From positions 120,192,552-120,256,551 of the forward strand of contig VDFB02252616.1 in assembly GCA_007258455.2 (NCBI GenBank): DNA of 64,000 nt. Direction: 5' to 3'. Position 1 is the first letter of the stretch. Each line of letters starts with the position of its first letter. Positions 58,738-64,000 of the stretch are shown here, in pieces. The position numbers were made by a program, and so were the translations under genes. Below the pieces are notes generated by a model that was given only the letters and a program-made list of their open reading frames with translations, did not search any database and was not told the origin of the DNA. Origin of the DNA: Sequoia sempervirens. Its lineage: Eukaryota > Streptophyta > Pinopsida > Cupressales > Cupressaceae.

Positions 58738-59758
58738 AACTTTGAGAATACTAACAAATGAGATCCTTCACTTGTCAACCCCATGCTCATGAATACATTT
58801 AATTGTTTTGTTTTCTCATTTATACATTCAAGCCCAATACAAAATATTACAACCAATAATGTTTCTTCCAACAAGGAGTTTAATTGAAATACATGAAAGA
58901 GAGCCCATGTATAACTTAGTGGAATGTGCTCCATGTCAAACATGTTGATAGAATATAGCCTTGTCAAGAAAATATGAAATTAATAATGTATGATGACATT
59001 TGGTAGAGTGTCCTATATGAAAGCTCAATCCAAGACATTACTAACTATAATGTCCCTTCCAGAAAAGGCTTGAATTAAAATATCTGACAGACAAAACAGG
59101 AACTGCCATAAATACTGGAAGCAGCTCAAGAACAGGCATTCATAGTAAATAGACATGTCAAGAGGATGTGTCCCTATGAATATGTGATGGAGTGCAATAA
59201 AGTCTCCCCACAAAAAATATACTAAGATACAGTAAAAGAGGATATGAAGCTGTATTGGGAGAAAAAAGAGCATGTTGATTATGTAAGCACACAAACATAG
59301 AGATACCACAACAGTTGTTGAAAAGAGGAAGCAATTATACTGGAGAAGAAGAGTAACACCAAGGAAAAACAAATTGCAATAAATATTGAAAGGAAACTTC
59401 CAAAGGCATTTTTTATATTGATCCATTATAGAAGATGATACCCAATAAAATGATATTGTCAATAATTATGTCTTGGTGTTGGGACTTAGGTGATATTCAC
59501 CTATACAGAGTCATTTGTAAGAAGAGTTTGTCTGTAGAATACTATGTAGTGACATGTAGTGAAGTTATAGATGTTGCGGTACAGTAGGTATAGTGATTTA
59601 CATGTGAGAATGATGTTGCAAGTGTAGCAGTAAGTCATATATGTTGTTTCACATGTGGTTATGTTGTGGAAATAAGCACAAGACATTTGAAGAATTCACA
59701 ACCTCATATGAGTTAAGTGTTTGCTGGAGCATGATCATTCAACACAATCTAAGGGCAA
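58738..59758. other. Stretch without recognisable genes, left flank of the hAT element
   Basis: A 145-codon minus-strand frame at 59025-59462 is low-complexity and hydrophobic and probably a chance product of AT-rich sequence. Nothing else is recognised. Confidence 0.4.
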
Positions 59759-59766
59759 GATAATAT
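59759..59766. repeat. 8-bp target-site duplication of the hAT element
   Basis: gataatat at 59759-59766 is repeated at 63381-63388. Confidence 0.95.
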
Positions 59767-59776
59767 CAGTGTTCCA
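59767..59776 (+). repeat. hAT left terminal inverted repeat
   Basis: CAGTGTTCCA, exact inverse of 63371-63380. Confidence 0.93.
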
Positions 59777-60671
59777 TGGGAACGCGTCCCCCCCCCCAAA
59801 TCCACATGTTTCAAAGATGGGGACATCTCGGGGACGCAGGGACGGGTGAGAAACGTCCCTTGCCGTACCGCCACCTCCGTCGGGACACCAAAGACTTTGA
59901 GGAAACGGCGGGGACATCTGGATGTCTTCGAGACATCTCGAGGACGCCTAGCTTTCCCTCGAGTGTCTCGGAGATGCCCAAGCATCCCCCACGTTGGGAC
60001 GTTTAAAAAAGCATTTTTTTATTTTCATTGACTTTTTTTTGGAATATGAGCCTTGGGCCGAGCCCTAAAGGCTTGTGGGACCCCTCTAAAAGCCCATAAG
60101 CAAAACAAAACACTCTCATTCTTCATTTTTTTTGCTCACATATGCCATTTGATGTTTTGCAACAACTAGGTGAAGGGGAGAGAAACCAGTGAGAAGAGTG
60201 AGTGAAAGAGTGAGTTTGAGGTGTTGCAAGTGCAAGAGGGGTGAGAAGGAGAAAGACGAAGAAGAGGAGGAGCATTCTACACCAACTTAGAAGGATTTTT
60301 CAAGCACAAGGTAGGTTTTTATGACTGTTTTTTGAAGTTTTTTCTTTTCTTTTTTTTCTGTTTTTTTTTTAAGTTTTTAGATTCATTTTCAAAATGTAGT
60401 TTGATGTTGAATCTTACAATGGGCATTGAAATGAACACATGAATATGCATTTGCTGCCATGTCTATGAAATTATGATTAAAATTTTAATCATAATTTCAG
60501 ACAGCTGCAAATGCATATTCATATTTTCATTTCAAGGCTCATTGTTCATTTTTCAATGTTTCATCTTTCCATCAAGATTCAACATCAAATTTTAAAATCT
60601 TATTTTCAAATTTGTTAAACTAGGCGGAAACTAGTCACTTATAAAATTTATTTGTTTATTACAATGTCACA

Positions 60672-62956
60672 ATGAGCTCTCATGACATGAGTGAGGATGA
60701 GGTTCATTCTCATAGTGATCCTGATACTGAATATGCTCTTGAGGCTGAGGGGAGTGACCATGGGGCTGAGCTTCAAGCCCAAACTAGTTCCATGGCAAGT
60801 GAAGCAAGTACTTTAGAGTGCCCTTCTACAGTACTGGCAGAGTATGCTAAGGGTCCTTTTGATCGCAAATCCCCTCTCAGACAATTTGCAACAAAATTAC
60901 CAAGCAGGCAAAAGGCAGCATCTGGTGGCACAAGGAGGTGGAAGTGCCACTTTTGTGATGTAGAGTGGTTTGGGAGCATCACTAGAGTTAATGCACACCT
61001 TCTTTTCATTAGAGGAAAAAGTGTGGAGATATGTTCTTTTTTGGAAAAACCGAAAAACCTGAAATACAGAGTTGAAATAAATAAGTTATGGGGTGTTCCT
61101 AACAATAGTCCAGTTGCACCTGTGCCTACTACTTTGCTTCATAGGACACATCTTCAACATAGCCAGCCACAGAGTTCCAGCGATACTTTGTAGACGAGAG
61201 TAGGAGGGACACTAGGTTCTTCCAGTGCCTATGCAGGAGAGGGGAGGGGGAAACAAAAATTGCAAAGTCAAACTCAAAGTAACCCCATAGCAGATTTGTT
61301 TAATGTGCAGCTCAAGGATGACATAGATGATGCCATTGGTAAGTTCTTCTTTGCCAATGGCATCCCATTTCATGTTGCCCGATCTCCTTATTATAAGGAG
61401 ATGATATTGATGGTGGCAAGGGGAGGACCATCATATGTGCTACCAGGTGAGATGAAATTGAGGACCAAAATCTTGGATAAGAACTATTCCAAGATCAATT
61501 TGTTGATGGAAAAGATGGAGTGTTGGTTTAAGCTAGGATGTAGCATAGTCATGGATGGGTGGACAGACATTAGCCATCGTCCACTCATTAATATCATGGT
61601 TACATGTACTGAGGGCCCATATTTTCTTAAGGCAATTGATTGTTTAAAGATGTTGATTTTCAGTTTGAGGTCCTCAAGGAGGCTATTGAGGAGGTTGGGC
61701 CACAAAATGCGGTCCAAATAGTGACAGATGCAGCACATGTGTGCAAAGCTACGAGGAGACTTGTTGAGGCAGCTTATAGGCATATTTGGTGGACTCCATG
61801 TTGTGTGCATGCCATGAACAATTCGCTCAAGGACATGGGGAAGATTGGTTGGATTATAGCAATGGTAAATGATGCAAGAGATGTGCAGATGTTTATCTGC
61901 AACTACCACACATCACATGCACTCTTCAGAACCTTCTATAAGAAGTAGTTCCTGAAACCTACTGATACGAGATATGCTTCCTATTTCATTTTCTTGGAGA
62001 GAATGATTGAGTTGCAAGAGGCACTGCAACTCATGGTTATGACAGCAAAATGGAATAGGTGGGCCGAGTCTAAGACAGAGCAGGGCAGGAGGGTGAAGGA
62101 TACAGTGAAGAGTGATGTGTTTTGGAGTGATGCAAAATATATTGTTTCCATCATTACTCCAGTTTTCCAAGTTATCAAGTATGGGGATGCGGATGCACCT
62201 AACCTTGGAGAGGTGTATGAGTGCATCGATTCTATGCTTGATCAGATGAGGGATGTTGTGTGAGAGAAGGACCCCACATTAGCATTCTACCACGAGCACA
62301 TTCAACCAATCATTCACAGGAGATGGGAGAAGCTCAAAACTCCCTTGCACATGGCAACCTATGCACTAAATCCTAAGTGGTACAAGACTAGGCTTGGTAG
62401 AGTGACACTAATAGAGGATGCGAAAGTGAAGGCAAGGTTTTTCAGGTGCATTGAGAGGACGCTTGATGTTGTAGATGCCAGCATGATTCGCGCTAAGTGG
62501 ACCAAATTTGCCACTCTTACGGGTTATTCAAATGCGGCCAAGATGGCTATGGCAACTATGGTGCAGGAGGACCCAATTTTGTGGTGGACTTGCCATGGAT
62601 TGAGATCTTTGACTACCACTCTAGCCATCCGATTGTTATCTCAAGTTTCTAGTTCTTCAACTGTTGAAAGGAACTGGTCTACATATAGCTTCATCCACTC
62701 TCTTAAGAGGAACAGACTTACCTCTAGGAGAGCAGAGAAACTTGTGGTTCTACATAGTGTTTTGCGTCTCATTAACCACAAAACACTTATGTACAAAGAG
62801 AGTCTAGTAGCACAATGGGATGTAGAGCCAAAGGAGCCAACACAGATTGATGAGAATGTTTCAGCTTCAAATGCAGGGCTGGTTGGTGTTAGTTTGGCAG
62901 AGCTTGACCACGAGGATTCTAGTAGTTCGAGTGATGAGGAGTTTGGGGATGATTAG
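60672..62956 (+). pseudogene. hAT transposase (BED finger, DUF659, dimerisation domain), broken
   Basis: ATG at 60672 (MSSHDMSEDEVHSHSDPDTE). A BED-type zinc finger lies at about 60939-61035 (WKCHFCDVEWFGSITRVNAH, then a Cys). A TAG at 61191 interrupts the frame. The DUF659 region has GCSIVMDGWTDISHRPLINI. A frame change with loss of some codons lies at about 61640, after which NAVQIVTDAAHVCKATRRLV and WWTPCCVHAMNNSLKDMGKI follow. A TAG at 61946 and a TGA at 62261 interrupt the second frame. The C-terminal dimerisation motif is STVERNWSTYSFIHSLKRNR, and the protein ends in an acidic serine-rich tail. The transposase cuts and pastes the element by binding its ends. This copy is defective but its ends could still be used in trans. 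Confidence 0.95.
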
Positions 62957-63370
62957 AGGCCTCCCTTTGTTACATTTTTGCATTTTGTACTTATTTTGAT
63001 ATCAATGTATCATGCTACTCATTGTAATCATCTTTATGATATGATATTATGATGTGACGTCATATTTTCGATATAATAGAAATATCAAATTTAACAATTT
63101 CATTTGTCAAATTTTGATATTTTATTTAATTTTAGTCTTTTAGTAATAGTATTCAAGTATTTAAAATGTTAGTATTTGCAATTTTGCTATTTTACAAATT
63201 TTCCAAAGTTCAATTTGAAATGCTATTCTTAAAAATCTTTTTATAACTAGTTATTCAAGTACCATATGTATATCAATACCACCCCGCCCTCCCCCCCCCT
63301 GCCGCCATCCCCAAACTTAGCCCTTTGTCCCTCCCTCGCCCCCAAAACCCGTCCCTGTCAGGAAACTCTG

Positions 63371-63380
63371 TGGAACACTG
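63371..63380 (-). repeat. hAT right terminal inverted repeat
   Basis: TGGAACACTG, exact inverse of the left end. Confidence 0.93.
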
Positions 63381-63388
63381 GATAATAT

Positions 63389-63562
63389 CCTAGAGGATGA
63401 CACAAGACACAAGTAGTCAAGAGTAATGTTATGTTGATGTGAGCTACCACAAGCAAAGAGCTAGTAGTGGTGGAACATATTCTATACCAATAGTGTTAAA
63501 GTTGTAACTATTGATTCATAGTGTACAACAACAAAATGTACAAAGTATTATACATGTGGAGG
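63389..63562. other. Right flank of the hAT element, no gene
   Basis: Short unique-looking stretch between the hAT duplication and the next LTR-like start; nothing recognised. Confidence 0.4.
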
Positions 63563-64000
63563 TGTAATGTCCCTCTCTTGATTTGCCCTAAAATTTGCCT
63601 ATTAAACACCAATTGCAGCAACTAGGGTTAGGTTTCATCTTACCAATTAAAATACCTCTTCAATAATGCAACCTCTGGTTTGAATCCTGCAAACACCATA
63701 TGAACAAGATATACAAATATATATGTATATATTCTTAGGAGAGTTAGACAATAACATCACATCCATGGATTATCAACAGTGCAACATATTAGAATTGTGG
63801 GAGAAGGGACATGATGGGTCCGCCCGAAGCCATATACCACGCCTACGAGGGTGTATACCACAACCCTCCCCCTTAGCGACTTCTATTTGCTTTCCCCATC
63901 AAGGCCTGGACTCTTGAAAGACACTTTCCACCTTGTGGAGTTGGGCGGGGATCGTAAGTGAGCTCTATCGGCTCTTTTCCTAACTACCACTCCATCCTAG
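63563..64000. repeat. Start of another LTR, cut by the window edge
   Basis: Starts TGTAATGTCCCTCTC after gtggagg, which is purine-rich. It shares its start with the other Ty3-type LTRs here. The other end is outside the window, so its orientation and length are open. Confidence 0.4.

Larger units (their letters stand above)
59767..63380 (+). mobile_element. Full-length hAT DNA transposon, transposase broken
   Basis: 3614 bp with 10-bp terminal inverted repeats CAGTGTTCCA (59767-59776 and 63371-63380) and an 8-bp duplication, the hallmark of the hAT superfamily. Subterminal regions are GC-rich and filled with gggac-type words on both ends. One transposase gene in the plus direction occupies 60672-62956. 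Confidence 0.95.

Noticed and set aside
59025..59462. 145-codon hydrophobic minus-strand frame resembling a membrane protein
   Set aside because: Composition is Phe, Leu, Tyr and Cys-rich with no family signature, as expected when AT-rich DNA is read in reverse. No promoter or neighbour supports it.
60773..61105. Minus-strand frames within the hAT transposase
   Set aside because: They are shadows of the clearly coding plus-strand frame with its BED finger.
63563..64000. Joining the right-edge LTR-like start with the minus-strand LTR-like block at 57500-58737 as one element
   Set aside because: They share only the first dozen bases and the hAT element lies between them; no common internal region or duplication was found.

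Overview
The window looks like intergenic DNA from a large, repeat-rich plant nuclear genome, most likely a gymnosperm (conifer-like). This is inferred from AT-rich sequence, stacked LTR elements primed by initiator Met-tRNA, decayed PPR genes and plant organelle-type gene fragments. The species cannot be fixed from the sequence. I see no gene that is clearly intact: almost every coding stretch is a transposon gene or a pseudogene with frame breaks.

Layout. 1-4187: minus-strand LTR element with its 5' LTR and primer site. 4198-6880: a decayed, partly duplicated locus with exon-like pieces. 8968-15171: two consecutive LTR-gag units followed by a plus-strand Ty3-type element that lacks pol and carries two unrecognised ORFs. 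15172-18411: exon-like pieces of an unknown gene and a minus-strand Ty3 gag remnant. 19370-22940: two modules in a row, each a GCCGAT-type short repeat field, then a decayed PPR gene, then an intronless fragment of another gene (organellar HSP90; serine decarboxylase). 24232-39930: a nested stack. An old minus-strand Ty3 chromovirus (Ty3-B) is split in its LTR by a 7.6-kb Ty3 element (Ty3-A, TSD acaga) and in its integrase by a 5.85-kb Copia element (TSD ttggg). 40720-45110: a third short repeat/PPR/foreign fragment module (NBR1-like ZZ finger), whose PPR part is split by a 3.1-kb solo LTR (TSD gtaaa). 45187-46420: LINE tail. 46988-47860: second solo LTR (TSD gttat). 49453-56780: a minus-strand locus with an LTR-like 3' part, a long unrecognised ORF of about 1,100 codons with several stops, and a leader built of tandem repeats containing palindromes. 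57500-58737: LTR-like sequence. 59767-63380: a complete but broken hAT transposon with TIRs and an 8-bp TSD. 63563 to the end: start of another LTR.

How it fits together. The window records successive insertion and decay. Target-site duplications order the events: Ty3-B, then Ty3-A and Copia inside it; the PPR pseudogene, then the solo LTR inside it. In-frame stops across four unrelated elements are almost all TAG or TGA, as expected from deamination of methylated CAG and CGA. The least explained parts are the repeated PPR-plus-foreign-fragment modules, the 50.6-53.9 kb ORF with its palindromic leader, and the two ORFs that sit where pol should be at 12.6-13.6 kb.
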